Positions 1 to 7,470 of a stretch of DNA of 18,023 nucleotides are shown piece by piece; position 1 is the stretch's first letter, and each line of letters begins with the position of its first letter. The notes under the pieces were generated by a model. It was not told where the DNA came from. It did not search any database and was given only the letters and a program-made list of their open reading frames with translations. The stretch is from Ruminococcaceae bacterium UBA1213 (GTDB lineage Bacteria; Bacillota; Clostridia; Oscillospirales; Acutalibacteraceae), in the NCBI GenBank assembly GCA_002309275.1, contig DBXL01000001.1, positions 25,523 through 43,545 on the forward strand, written 5' to 3'. The position numbers and the translations under genes were made by a program.

Positions 1-341
1 GCTTTCATGACAGGTCCGCTTACATATCCCCCTGTGCCTATGCACACATCAGGCTGAAATTCCTTGATGAGCTTCTCTGCATCTTTACTCGCTTTCAATG
101 CCTTTTTCACCGTCACTACATTCTCTTTCAGCGACTTGAAAGAAATTTTTCTCCTGAATCCCTGTACGCTTACACTCTTGAATTCAAATCCTGCCTGCGG
201 TACAAGTCTTTCTTCCATTCCACCCTTATTTCCTATATAAAGTATCTGTGCATCAGGCTGTTTCTGTTTGATATAGCCTGCTATGGCAAGAGCGGGATTA
301 ATATGTCCTGCTGTGCCGCCTCCTGCAAGTATCACCTTCAT
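1..341 (-). CDS. murG: MurG, lipid II-forming GlcNAc transferase (N-terminal part, truncated by the window edge)
   Basis: MurG transfers GlcNAc from UDP-GlcNAc to undecaprenyl-pyrophosphoryl-MurNAc-pentapeptide (lipid I) on the inner face of the membrane, giving lipid II. Only about 113 N-terminal residues are present. They start MKVILAGGGTAGHINPALAI, which carries the glycine-rich loop of the family (GGGTAGHxxPALA), and a second glycine loop, IGTGGYVSGP, lies near residues 101-110. Both are hallmarks of the N-terminal Rossmann domain. The ATG at 339-341 follows a good Shine-Dalgarno sequence (AAAGGGGTG on the minus strand). It is the last visible gene of the dcw operon and follows ftsW after a 161-base gap filled by a hairpin repeat, an unusually long spacer for this operon. 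The rest of the gene lies beyond base 1. Confidence 0.95.
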   Translation of the reverse strand, partial: MKVILAGGGTAGHINPALAIAGYIKQKQPDAQILYIGNKGGMEERLVPQAGFEFKSVSVQGFRRKISFKSLKENVVTVKKALKASKDAEKLIKEFQPDVCIGTGGYVSGPVMK

Positions 342-402
342 AAAATACACCCCTTTATTAAATTCAAATGCAGAGGGTGAAAAGCAGAATATATTCCATT
401 CT

Positions 403-500
403 GCCCTCCACTCTCTACACTTTATATATCAGAGTGGAGTGTTAAGAGTGGAGAGTGGAGCTATTGCACTCCACTCCTCACTCTCCACTCTTCACTCTCA
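403..500. repeat. Purine/pyrimidine-biased imperfect hairpin repeat between ftsW and murG
   Basis: The ftsW-murG gap is built of iterated GAGTGGA-type heptamer-like units and their complements. The clearest stem is AAGAGTGGAGAGTG at 444-457 against its perfect complement at 479-492 (14 bp, 21-base loop). A second pairing joins CTCCACTCT at 405-413 with AGAGTGGAG at 431-439. No coding potential and no U-run fitting a simple terminator is evident. Its G+A-rich strand resembles the repeat at 7419-7525, so it is probably one copy of a dispersed intergenic repeat family. That reading is an inference from this window alone. Confidence 0.6.
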
Positions 501-502
501 TT

Positions 503-1747
503 TTATGCTTTTTCAAGATTTGATGTTCTTGATACGGAAAGAATAATTCCCATCTGTGCGAGCAGCATAACCAGCGACGTGCCGCCATAGCTGAAAAACG
601 GCAGGCTGATTCCTGTATTCGGCATTCCGTCAGTGATGACAAGCACATTCAATATCACTTGTATGCCTATCTGTGCAGAAAGACCTATTCCCAGAAGTGA
701 ACCAAATCTGTCCTTCGCCTTGATGGATATTTTTATGCCTCTGTACACCAGCAGTCCGAAAAGAAACAGTACAATCACTGCTCCCAGAAATCCCAGCTCC
801 TCGCATACCACCGCAAATACAAAGTCATTCTGCACTTCCGGTATATACAAATATTTCTGCCTTGACATTCCCAGTCCCAGTCCCCAGAATCCGCCTGAAC
901 CGATTGCATAAATAGAGTTCCTTGTCTGATAGGTCGCCCAATATAAATCATCTGTCGGATTGAGTGCCATGCCCCAGCCGTCCATTCGCTCCATGAAATA
1001 ACCAAGCTTTCCTGTCACTGCCGCCAGGGCTATCAGGGCAAGAAATGGAATTCCTATAATTGCAAACCATTTGAGCTTTACTCCGTTGATGAACATCATC
1101 AATGCCGTGAGCATCATAATAATTGCGATTCCCGAATAGTGCGGTTCTAAAAACATCAGTCCCATTATCACCAAAGCTACACAACACGGTGCCGCTACAC
1201 CATATTTGAATGTACTCATTTTTTTGGTGTGCCTTGAACCCCAGTCTGCCAGCACAAGCACTATTGCAAGCTTTGCTATTTCAGACGGCTGAAACGAGCC
1301 GAGTGAACCTATATATATCCAGCGTCTTACGCCGTTTGTCGGCACAAACAATACCCATACAAGACATATCAGTGCCAGTGCAAGCACTACATAAGCAAGT
1401 ATATGAAAATGATGATAGTCAAGATATGACAAGGCTATCATAAACGCTATTCCCGCTGCCGCAAATAAAAGCTGTTTTTTGAGATAATGAAAGCTGTCGT
1501 TTTCATATGCAAAACCTGACGGGTAACTTGCTGAAAACATCATCAGAATGCCTATTATCAGCAGTACAAGCACCAGAAATAAAAATGACATATCGAGTCC
1601 GAGTCTTACGGAAAATAACTTGAATTTTGCTTTAAGTCCTTTCGGTCCGTTCAAAGCACCCTCCGCTGACGGCACAGGCATCTGAACAGGTCTTTTGACA
1701 GGTCTTTTTGACGGCAATCTCTTTGAAGAAGATGAACCCGTTCCCAA
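503..1747 (-). CDS. ftsW: FtsW/SpoVE-type SEDS peptidoglycan glycosyltransferase
   Basis: SEDS-family integral membrane protein of 414 residues. It polymerises lipid II into glycan strands at the septum in partnership with a class B PBP, here the ftsI product. Family signatures are present: the RRW...FQPSEIAKL segment (residues 141-160), PEVQNDFVF with the likely catalytic Asp308, and the C-terminal PNTGISLPFFSYGGTSL motif (about 376-392). Roughly ten hydrophobic segments follow an unusual basic, Ser/Pro/Lys-rich cytoplasmic tail of about 50 residues. The start is TTG at 1747, preceded by AAAGGAG at good spacing; no ATG fits better. mraY ends 21 bases upstream and murD, often found between them, is absent. 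With a single SEDS gene in this cluster, a vegetative (FtsW) or sporulation (SpoVE) role cannot be separated from sequence. Confidence 0.95.
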   Translation of the reverse strand: MGTGSSSSKRLPSKRPVKRPVQMPVPSAEGALNGPKGLKAKFKLFSVRLGLDMSFLFLVLVLLIIGILMMFSASYPSGFAYENDSFHYLKKQLLFAAAGIAFMIALSYLDYHHFHILAYVVLALALICLVWVLFVPTNGVRRWIYIGSLGSFQPSEIAKLAIVLVLADWGSRHTKKMSTFKYGVAAPCCVALVIMGLMFLEPHYSGIAIIMMLTALMMFINGVKLKWFAIIGIPFLALIALAAVTGKLGYFMERMDGWGMALNPTDDLYWATYQTRNSIYAIGSGGFWGLGLGMSRQKYLYIPEVQNDFVFAVVCEELGFLGAVIVLFLFGLLVYRGIKISIKAKDRFGSLLGIGLSAQIGIQVILNVLVITDGMPNTGISLPFFSYGGTSLVMLLAQMGIILSVSRTSNLEKA

Positions 1748-1768
1748 TACTAAAAACTCCTTTCTTTT

Positions 1769-2782
1769 TTATATATAATTGGTATATTTCATCACCATAA
1801 GCAGTGCCAATACTCCGCATACCAGCGTCAGAGCACTGAACACAATCACTATTTTTACTTCCGACCATCCGCATTTTTCAAAGTGATGATGGATCGGACT
1901 CATTTTGAAAAGTCTTTTTCCATGCGTCAGCTTGAAGTAGCTTACCTGCAGTATCACAGAGAACATTTCTATAATATACACCAGTCCTACCAGAATAAGC
2001 AGTATCGGCATATCCAGTGCAAAGGCAATGGCACACATATATCCTCCCAGATACAATGAGCCTGTATCTCCCATGAATACTTTTGCAGGGTGGAAATTCC
2101 ATACAAGGAATCCCAGACAGCCTCCCGCAACAGCCGCTGACATGATGGATACGCCTGTCCTTTCAATGAAAGGTGCCATCAGCATAAAGAACATCGCTCC
2201 AAAGCACGTTACAGAACCATTCAGCCCATCAATGCCGTCAGTCAGGTTTACCGCATTGACAATTCCTACTATAAATATCGCCGCAAGGGGATAATAAAGC
2301 AGTCCCACTTCTACCATGCCCACAAATGGAATAAATGTCCTTGTCGTGCCGCCGAAAAAATATATCGTTGCAAGGTATGCAATGGCAACAAGAAACTGCA
2401 ATACTAATTTCTGTACGGCAGTCAGTCCCAGATTCCTCTTCTTAATTGCCTTGATATAGTCATCTATAAACCCTATCGCACCGAATGCCAGAGCCATGAA
2501 TATGCCTGCATATACCTTCGCACACAGCAGAGGTGTTTCAGGTGCTCCGCCCAATGCGTTGTACAATGCAACACAGCCTGCTCCCGATAGGACACTTGAC
2601 AATATAAACATGAATCCGCCCATCATGGGAGTACCTGCTTTGCCTTTATGCAGGTCTATGCCTTCTTCACGTTCCGTCTGCTGAAAATGCAGCTTCTTAA
2701 GAAACGGTACAAGCCATATTCCAAACAGTGCCGATATTCCAAAAGAACTTACTGCTGCTATAATCGTCCACATCTTTGTCAT
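1769..2782 (-). CDS. mraY: MraY, phospho-MurNAc-pentapeptide translocase
   Basis: Integral membrane enzyme that moves phospho-MurNAc-pentapeptide from UDP onto undecaprenyl phosphate, making lipid I. The 337-residue length is normal. All signature regions are visible: HKGKAGTPMMGG (45-56), the Mg-binding DDYIK (107-111), NAVNLTDGIDGLNG (176-189), FMGDTGSLYLGG (236-247) and the SPIHHHFE histidine cluster (295-302). About ten transmembrane helices alternate with these cytoplasmic loops. The ATG at 2782 has a GGCGGA-type ribosome site; an internal ATG three codons later (2773) is a weaker alternative. It lies 31 bases after ftsI and 21 before ftsW, so it is co-transcribed. MurG uses its product, and both genes lie in this operon. 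Confidence 0.97.
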   Translation of the reverse strand: MTKMWTIIAAVSSFGISALFGIWLVPFLKKLHFQQTEREEGIDLHKGKAGTPMMGGFMFILSSVLSGAGCVALYNALGGAPETPLLCAKVYAGIFMALAFGAIGFIDDYIKAIKKRNLGLTAVQKLVLQFLVAIAYLATIYFFGGTTRTFIPFVGMVEVGLLYYPLAAIFIVGIVNAVNLTDGIDGLNGSVTCFGAMFFMLMAPFIERTGVSIMSAAVAGGCLGFLVWNFHPAKVFMGDTGSLYLGGYMCAIAFALDMPILLILVGLVYIIEMFSVILQVSYFKLTHGKRLFKMSPIHHHFEKCGWSEVKIVIVFSALTLVCGVLALLMVMKYTNYI

Positions 2783-2813
2783 AAAAACTATCCGCCTTTC
2801 CGGTTCCTTTTTC

Positions 2814-5069
2814 TTACATAATGGAATTGTCCTGATTGAACGTCAGGGTGACAACTGTATATATTTCCACACTTGTTCCCTTTTCTATATCCTGCTTCTT
2901 GACATAGTCACCGCTGTCACTTGCATTGCTTCCCTCTATGCATATATTCAACGAAAGGTCTGCTGCCAGCTTGTTTGCCTCCGTGAGAGAAAGATTGGAA
3001 AAATCAGGTACAACCACTTCTGTCCTCTTTTCATCCTTTTCCGTATAAAGCACTACGGTGCCTTCTTTCGGAATGGTAGAATATGCTGACGGATTCTGTC
3101 CGACAACGGTTTTACCATCTCCAATTACTTTGACATTCAAAGATGAATTCTTAATCAGTATTTCCGCATCTTCCACCTTCATGTCAATGTATGCTCCTGT
3201 CGATGTATCAAGGTCTTTGATTTCGGCTTCCGTATAAACCTTCTCTACTCCAAGATACGGAAGAACTTCACTCATGATATTCCTGAAACACGGTGCCGCA
3301 ACTGTGGTACCATAGTAATTAATCTTCTTATCAGGAGAGTCAAAGTAACAAAGTAATGCTACCTGCGGATCATCTGCCGGAGCAATACCGCAATATGATG
3401 CAATATAATCACTGCTCAGAGTTCCGTCTTCATTGACGGTCTTTTCAGATGTACCCGTTTTGCCGCCTATTCTGTATCCGGCAACATATCCGTTTTTACC
3501 ACCTCCGGATATGGCATTTGTCTGAAGCATTTTGCATACCTGCTTGGAAACGCTTTCAGAAATAGCCTGATTCCTTACAAACGGATCGGTTGATTTGACG
3601 ACGTTTCCGCTTGCGTCTGATATTTGCGATACTACAAACGGTCTCATAAGCTTTCCGCCGTTGGCTATTGCACCGCACGCCGAAAGCATTTGTATCGGTG
3701 TAACTTTAAAGTTCTGTCCGAATGAACCTACTGCGAGGTCTGTCAGGTCCATGCCGTTTATGGACTTCGCTGACGACGAATTAAAAAATATATCCTCACT
3801 TTCACCCGGAAGGTCTATGCCTGTTTTCTCAGACATTCCGAATGCTACATAGTATTCATAATACTTTTCCCTGCCCAGCATGAAGCCCATCTGCATAAAG
3901 GCTGGGTTGCAGGAATTACAAAGAGCCTGTTCGAGTGTTTCAGTACCATGACCTCTGCTCTCCCAGCAGTCTATCATCGGTGCACCCTCAAACGGTGCAT
4001 AGGAGCCTGCACACTCAAATCTCGTATTTTCATTTATCATTCCTTCCGACAGTACCGCTGATGCCATTACCATCTTAAATACCGAACCCGGTATATACGT
4101 ATCACTGACACCCTTGTTTCTCCACTGTCGGCTCAATTCGGCATTCTCTGCCGCTGCCTGCTTATCTTCCGGCAGGGCTGCTATTTTCTTGGCAGCTTTC
4201 TTGTCCGATACCGTGAACGGATCATTCGGATCAAATGAGCCTTCACAGGCAAATCCCAATATGCCTCCCGTTTTCACGTCCATCATAATGGCACAGCCTC
4301 GATCGCCTACATTAAATTCCTTAATCGTTTCCCTTACATACTTCTCCATGATACTCTGTATATTCTCATCTATTGTAAGAGTCAAATTATATCCGTCAAC
4401 CGCATCTATCTTTTGCTCATACGGAAACGGCATTTCATTTCCTATGGCATTCCTTGCCACAACAAGTCTGCCGTTCTTTCCTTTCAGATACTCATTATAC
4501 TGATACTCTACCCCTGCCAGTCCCTGACTGTCTGCACCTACAAATCCTATCACATCTGCCGCAAAATTATCATTGGTATAATATCTTTTATAATCCTCTA
4601 TCGCCTTTACCGCAACGGGTACACCGTGCTCCCGATAAAGCTCACTCACAAACTCCATCACTTTATCTTTCACATCCGTTGATACCTTCCGCTTGACGAC
4701 TTCATAAAAATTATTCCGCCCCGCCCTCTCATACAGGTCATTTTTATCTACATCGAGCAGCTTGACAAGACCATCTGTAATAAGCTTGCGGTCATCATCT
4801 GTCTTGATATTGGCAGGCTCAAGCACAATATTCCATACCGTTAAACTCTGGGCAAGAAGATTTCCATTCTTATCATAAATACTTCCTCTCCTTGCAGAAA
4901 GCGTTGTATCCGATAATTGCTGTTCCACTGCCCTCTTCTGAAGCTCCTCTGCCATTACCGTCTGAAAATACAGGAGCCTTGCCGCTACCATTACAAGTCC
5001 TGCAATTATCAGTCCCACTATGAAAAATGTACGCCTGTTCAGCTTTGCTGTCGTACCTCTTTTTGCCAT
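2814..5069 (-). CDS. ftsI: Class B penicillin-binding protein (FtsI/SpoVD type) with two PASTA domains
   Basis: Membrane-anchored D,D-transpeptidase that cross-links septal peptidoglycan made by the SEDS partner FtsW. Counting from the start chosen here (751 residues), there is one N-terminal transmembrane helix at about 12-34, a PBP dimerisation domain, then the transpeptidase domain. The active-site motifs are intact: SVFK with nucleophile Ser329, SCN at 386-388 and KTGT at 537-540. Two C-terminal PASTA repeats follow at about 626-676 and 685-743, as in Firmicute SpoVD/Pbp2x proteins. I chose the ATG at 5069 (MAKRGTTAKLN) because AAAGGGA precedes it at proper spacing. The reading frame extends to 5171, but that extension crosses a hairpin and would put 34 unrelated residues before the anchor. 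ftsL lies 144 bases upstream. Whether it acts in vegetative division, sporulation or both is open. Confidence 0.95.
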   Translation of the reverse strand: MAKRGTTAKLNRRTFFIVGLIIAGLVMVAARLLYFQTVMAEELQKRAVEQQLSDTTLSARRGSIYDKNGNLLAQSLTVWNIVLEPANIKTDDDRKLITDGLVKLLDVDKNDLYERAGRNNFYEVVKRKVSTDVKDKVMEFVSELYREHGVPVAVKAIEDYKRYYTNDNFAADVIGFVGADSQGLAGVEYQYNEYLKGKNGRLVVARNAIGNEMPFPYEQKIDAVDGYNLTLTIDENIQSIMEKYVRETIKEFNVGDRGCAIMMDVKTGGILGFACEGSFDPNDPFTVSDKKAAKKIAALPEDKQAAAENAELSRQWRNKGVSDTYIPGSVFKMVMASAVLSEGMINENTRFECAGSYAPFEGAPMIDCWESRGHGTETLEQALCNSCNPAFMQMGFMLGREKYYEYYVAFGMSEKTGIDLPGESEDIFFNSSSAKSINGMDLTDLAVGSFGQNFKVTPIQMLSACGAIANGGKLMRPFVVSQISDASGNVVKSTDPFVRNQAISESVSKQVCKMLQTNAISGGGKNGYVAGYRIGGKTGTSEKTVNEDGTLSSDYIASYCGIAPADDPQVALLCYFDSPDKKINYYGTTVAAPCFRNIMSEVLPYLGVEKVYTEAEIKDLDTSTGAYIDMKVEDAEILIKNSSLNVKVIGDGKTVVGQNPSAYSTIPKEGTVVLYTEKDEKRTEVVVPDFSNLSLTEANKLAADLSLNICIEGSNASDSGDYVKKQDIEKGTSVEIYTVVTLTFNQDNSIM

Positions 5070-5118
5070 ATAGAGTCCCTTTCTTCCTTTCCTTATGAAA
5101 ATTTTTCGACTGAAAAAC

Positions 5119-5169
5119 GGGTTGTACACAAAATTCCCCAACCCTTTTGCTATAATTGTGTTACAACCC
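5119..5169 (-). promoter_or_regulatory. Hairpin between ftsL and ftsI, possible attenuator or processing site
   Basis: On the minus strand GGGTTGTAACACAA (5169-5156) pairs with TTGTGTACAACCC (5131-5119), giving about 13 bp with a one-base bulge and a loop of about 24 bases. A short T-run (GTTTTT) follows, as in a weak intrinsic terminator. It sits in the only long gap inside the rsmH-ftsL-ftsI-mraY stretch. A role in lowering read-through into ftsI or setting an mRNA processing end is an inference. Confidence 0.4.
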
Positions 5170-5213
5170 ACTATTCACATAATTATTGCAGACTTCATCT
5201 CAATATACCGCTC

Positions 5214-5717
5214 TCACTGCTCTTTGAATACATTTTTCATCAGCTCAATGACTGTATTAGTGCCGTCACTCCTGATGACCTCTCCAAAGTCACCGTCGGA
5301 CAGTGAAACGAATTTCTTTTGTGCATTCTTCACCCGTGACATACCAAGCTTTCCTTCCGCATAATCCTCTATCATGCTTGATGTCAGCTTGCTGTCTATT
5401 CTCATCTGAAATTCGTCCTGCAGATTCGCCTGATGGGAAAGCTCCGACCTTGCATCCGTCACTTCCTGGTTAAGCTCATTCAGTCTGACATTATTGCATA
5501 CAATCCATACTCCCACCGCCGTCACTGCCGCTGTACACAACGATACTGCTGCTATCAGTACAGGGCTCGTCTTTCTCCTTAAACTCTCTATATTCTTCTT
5601 TGCATTTATCTTTATCAGATTACTTTTCTTTTTTCTGTTTTCTTTATTGACCTTTCTTTGAGTTTCCTCAAACACTGACAGGTCATAAGCCGCTGCATTT
5701 AACTTATCCCTTGCCAT
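5214..5717 (-). CDS. ftsL: FtsL-like septum-formation protein
   Basis: Small bitopic division protein of 167 residues, identified mainly by architecture and position. It has a basic cytoplasmic N-terminus (lysine/arginine-rich, residues 18-49), one transmembrane helix at about 51-73 and an extracellular coiled-coil stretch at about 75-115. The segment YAEGKLGMSRVKNAQ that follows resembles the conserved region after the coil in FtsL/DivIC proteins. FtsL joins FtsB/DivIC and FtsQ/DivIB to activate the FtsW-FtsI synthase. It lies between rsmH and ftsI, where ftsL belongs. The ATG at 5717 has AAAGGGTG upstream. FtsL sequences diverge strongly, so homology is supported by context more than by identity. 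Confidence 0.85.
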   Translation of the reverse strand: MARDKLNAAAYDLSVFEETQRKVNKENRKKKSNLIKINAKKNIESLRRKTSPVLIAAVSLCTAAVTAVGVWIVCNNVRLNELNQEVTDARSELSHQANLQDEFQMRIDSKLTSSMIEDYAEGKLGMSRVKNAQKKFVSLSDGDFGEVIRSDGTNTVIELMKNVFKEQ

Positions 5718-5788
5718 ATCAAATACACCCTTTCAAAATATCCTGCCTGTAAATAATCAGACGGACCTTTATATAAATTAACACATTA

Positions 5789-6712
5789 TCATAATTTTTT
5801 GCAGCACCTGAGCTTTGCACTTCTGCTTCTCGGATTTTCCTCCTGTTCTTTTTCGTCAGCCTCCACAGGCTTTCTGAATATCAATTCCGCTTTCGGCTTG
5901 TTTCCGCACACGCATATCGGAAAATCCTTTGGACAGGTACAGCCTTCACACCATTTTGCCATTCTCTGTTTGACTATCCTGTCCTCAAGCGAATGAAACG
6001 TTATCACGGACAGTCTGCCATTCGGCTTCAATGATTCAAATGCTTCATCAAGTCCCTTTGACAGTCTGTCGAGTTCTCCGTTCACCGCTATTCTCAATGC
6101 CTGAAACGTTTTTCTTGCAGGGTGCTTGTCATGCCTTTTGGCAGGCGGATACGCACTCTTTACAATTTCCGCAAGCTCCAGCGTCGTTTCTATTTTTTTA
6201 ACTTCCCTTGCACGCTCTATGGCACGGGCTATGTTTTTGGCAAACTTCTCTTCCCCGTAAGCCGACAGTATATGCACAAGTTCATGAAACTGCAAATGAT
6301 TGACAAGCTCTCCCGCAGTCACTCCGCTCTGACTCATTCTCATATCAAGAGGGGCATCATTATGATAGGAAAATCCCCTTTCAGCCGTGTCAAGCTGATG
6401 TGACGATACTCCTATATCCAAAAGCACTCCGTCAAGCTTATCTATCCCCAATTCGGACAGGATACTCTTTATTTCCGAAAAATTCGACTGCACTATCAGG
6501 ACATTCGGATTTTTCCCAAATCTTTCATGCAGTGTTTCTATTGCGTCGGGATCTTGATCGACACATATTAATTTTCCGTTTTCAAGCTGTTTCAGTATCC
6601 CGGCTGAGTGACCTCCGCCTCCTGCCGTTCCGTCAAGATATACCCCATCCGGTTTTATATCAAGTGAACTGATTGTCTGTTCAAATATAACAGGTCTGTG
6701 CGAAAATTCCAT
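5789..6712 (-). CDS. rsmH: RsmH (MraW), 16S rRNA C1402 N4-methyltransferase
   Basis: SAM-dependent methyltransferase that N4-methylates cytidine 1402 of 16S rRNA in the ribosomal P site. The 307-residue length is normal. It begins MEFSHRPVIFEQ, followed by the SAM-binding loop DGTAGGGGHS (27-36), the acidic ribose contact near Asp52, and the family segments DGVLLDIGVSSHQLD (94-108) and PLDMRM (121-126). The C-terminus has the typical RSRSAKLR ending. A cysteine-rich stretch (CEGCTCPKDFPICVCG, 255-270) may bind metal. It is the first gene of the dcw operon here, with no mraZ in front. The SD (GGTGGAG) lies very close to the ATG, which may make initiation weak. Confidence 0.97.
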   Translation of the reverse strand: MEFSHRPVIFEQTISSLDIKPDGVYLDGTAGGGGHSAGILKQLENGKLICVDQDPDAIETLHERFGKNPNVLIVQSNFSEIKSILSELGIDKLDGVLLDIGVSSHQLDTAERGFSYHNDAPLDMRMSQSGVTAGELVNHLQFHELVHILSAYGEEKFAKNIARAIERAREVKKIETTLELAEIVKSAYPPAKRHDKHPARKTFQALRIAVNGELDRLSKGLDEAFESLKPNGRLSVITFHSLEDRIVKQRMAKWCEGCTCPKDFPICVCGNKPKAELIFRKPVEADEKEQEENPRSRSAKLRCCKKL

Positions 6713-6767
6713 ACTCCACCGTCCGCTGTTTCAAAAATTATTTCTGACTTGCATTCGTCAAATTTCG

Positions 6768-6798
6768 CATTGAATAAAACAATGAATCCTATTCAATG
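6768..6798. promoter_or_regulatory. Nine-base palindrome in the rsmH leader
   Basis: CATTGAATA at 6768-6776 is repeated as its perfect complement TATTCAATG at 6790-6798, with a 13-base spacer. It falls about 7-37 bases downstream of the start of transcription expected from the promoter at 6812-6840. It could be an operator for a dimeric repressor or a weak leader hairpin. It does not resemble the TGGG-type direct repeats bound by MraZ. Confidence 0.35.
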
Positions 6799-6811
6799 AT
6801 GTGATACATTA

Positions 6812-6840
6812 ATTATAAAATATTCATCTGAAAATTGCAA
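6812..6840 (-). promoter_or_regulatory. Sigma-A-type promoter of the dcw operon (rsmH)
   Basis: Read on the minus strand, TTGCAA (6840-6835) is followed by a 17-base spacer and a perfect TATAAT (6817-6812). Spacing is ideal and the -10 box lies about 100 bases upstream of the rsmH ATG. It is the best promoter-like sequence in the gap in this direction. A second TATAAT (6882-6877) lacks a well-spaced -35 box. Confidence 0.65.
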
Positions 6841-7064
6841 TACATTTGGCAACTTTTTTCTATTTAATTTATACACATTATATCTGTACAATTTTTGCAA
6901 CTTGACAAATTAAAATATCCCCAAAAATTTATAACCGCTTTCTGCCATTAAATTGCACAATTTTTCGATATATATTTTTCATCTGCCAAAATGGTAAACC
7001 GTCACTTTCACAAATGCATAAAATATCTTTTACTGCAAAAGCTATACGGCAGAGGTGATTTTTT

Positions 7065-7418
7065 ATGCAGTACATTTATGCTTTTATTACAGGCGGTCTG
7101 CTTTGCGTCGTCGCCCAGATTCTCATTGACAAAACAAAACTTACTCCTGCACGCATACTTGTTATCTACGTTACGGCAGGCGTGATTCTTACGGCTGTCG
7201 GACTTTATGAACCGCTTGTTAATTTTGCGGGTGCAGGGGCTACTGTCCCTTTGACGGGCTTCGGCTACTCCCTTGCCAAAGGCATTGAAGAAAGTGTTTC
7301 AAAAGACGGCTGGCTCGGAGCATTTACAGGCGGTCTTACTGCCTGTTCCGCAGGCATTGCCGCTGCCATTTTCTTCGGCTTTATCATGGCTCTTATCAAA
7401 AAACCGTCATCTAAATGA
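7065..7418 (+). CDS. spoVAE: SpoVAE, stage V sporulation protein (SpoVA channel component)
   Basis: Small polytopic membrane protein of 117 residues in the SpoVAC/SpoVAE family. SpoVA proteins move calcium-dipicolinate into the developing spore and release it at germination. Seen in the sequence: an N-terminal helix (3-21), ARILVIYVTAGVILTAVGLY (29-48), the very typical VNFAGAGATVPLTGFG stretch (52-67), and a C-terminal hydrophobic hairpin (about 84-110). The ATG at 7065 has AGAGGTG at good distance. The usual partners spoVAC and spoVAD are not next to it; instead csp and sleC germination genes follow. Forespore (sigma-G) control would be expected for the family, but I see no clean sigma-G promoter upstream. 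Confidence 0.92.
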   Translation: MQYIYAFITGGLLCVVAQILIDKTKLTPARILVIYVTAGVILTAVGLYEPLVNFAGAGATVPLTGFGYSLAKGIEESVSKDGWLGAFTGGLTACSAGIAAAIFFGFIMALIKKPSSK

Positions 7419-7430
7419 AGAATGAGGAGT

Positions 7431-7470
7431 GAGGAATGAAGAATATTTTTCATTCCTCATTTGTCATTTT
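7431..7470 (+). terminator. Terminator-like hairpin after spoVAE
   Basis: GAGGAATGAA (7431-7440) pairs perfectly with TTCATTCCTC (7449-7458) around an 8-base loop. It is followed by ATTTGTCATTTTTG, a T-rich though interrupted tail. It begins 12 bases after the spoVAE stop. It could end or reduce transcription from spoVAE, leaving csp-sleC to the promoter just beyond it. Confidence 0.5.

Larger units (their letters stand above)
6713..7064. other. Divergent intergenic region between the dcw operon and the spore-germination locus
   Basis: This 352-base, very AT-rich stretch has no credible gene. It holds the sigma-A-type promoter of rsmH on the minus strand (6812-6840), a palindrome in the resulting leader (6768-6798), and near 6997-7025 on the plus strand a weak match to a late-sporulation promoter (AACC, 16 bases, GCATAAAATA) before spoVAE. 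A TTGACA at 6902-6907 on the plus strand has no properly spaced -10 box. Confidence 0.7.

Noticed and set aside
403..500. CRISPR-like reading of the repeated GAGTGGA units
   Set aside because: Units are short and irregular, without constant-length unique spacers or cas genes; the structure is a hairpin repeat.
283..546. Plus-strand 87-residue frame across the murG start and the GAGTGGA repeat
   Set aside because: It overlaps murG, ftsW and a hairpin repeat; its protein is a translation of the repeat, without domain features.
4114..4696. Plus-strand open frames antisense to ftsI
   Set aside because: Composition follows the codon pattern of ftsI on the other strand; no domain and no ribosome site.
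5070..5171. Upstream extension of the ftsI reading frame by 34 residues
   Set aside because: It has no good ribosome site, runs through the hairpin at 5119-5169, and the internal ATG at 5069 has AAAGGGA at correct spacing and begins a typical PBP N-terminus.
6877..6908. Second minus-strand TATAAT with TTGTCA as an alternative dcw promoter
   Set aside because: The spacer is 20 bases; the TTGCAA-17-TATAAT pair at 6812-6840 is clearly better.
6902..6933. TTGACA on the plus strand as a spoVAE promoter
   Set aside because: The nearest -10-like sequences are 20-22 bases away, beyond normal spacing.
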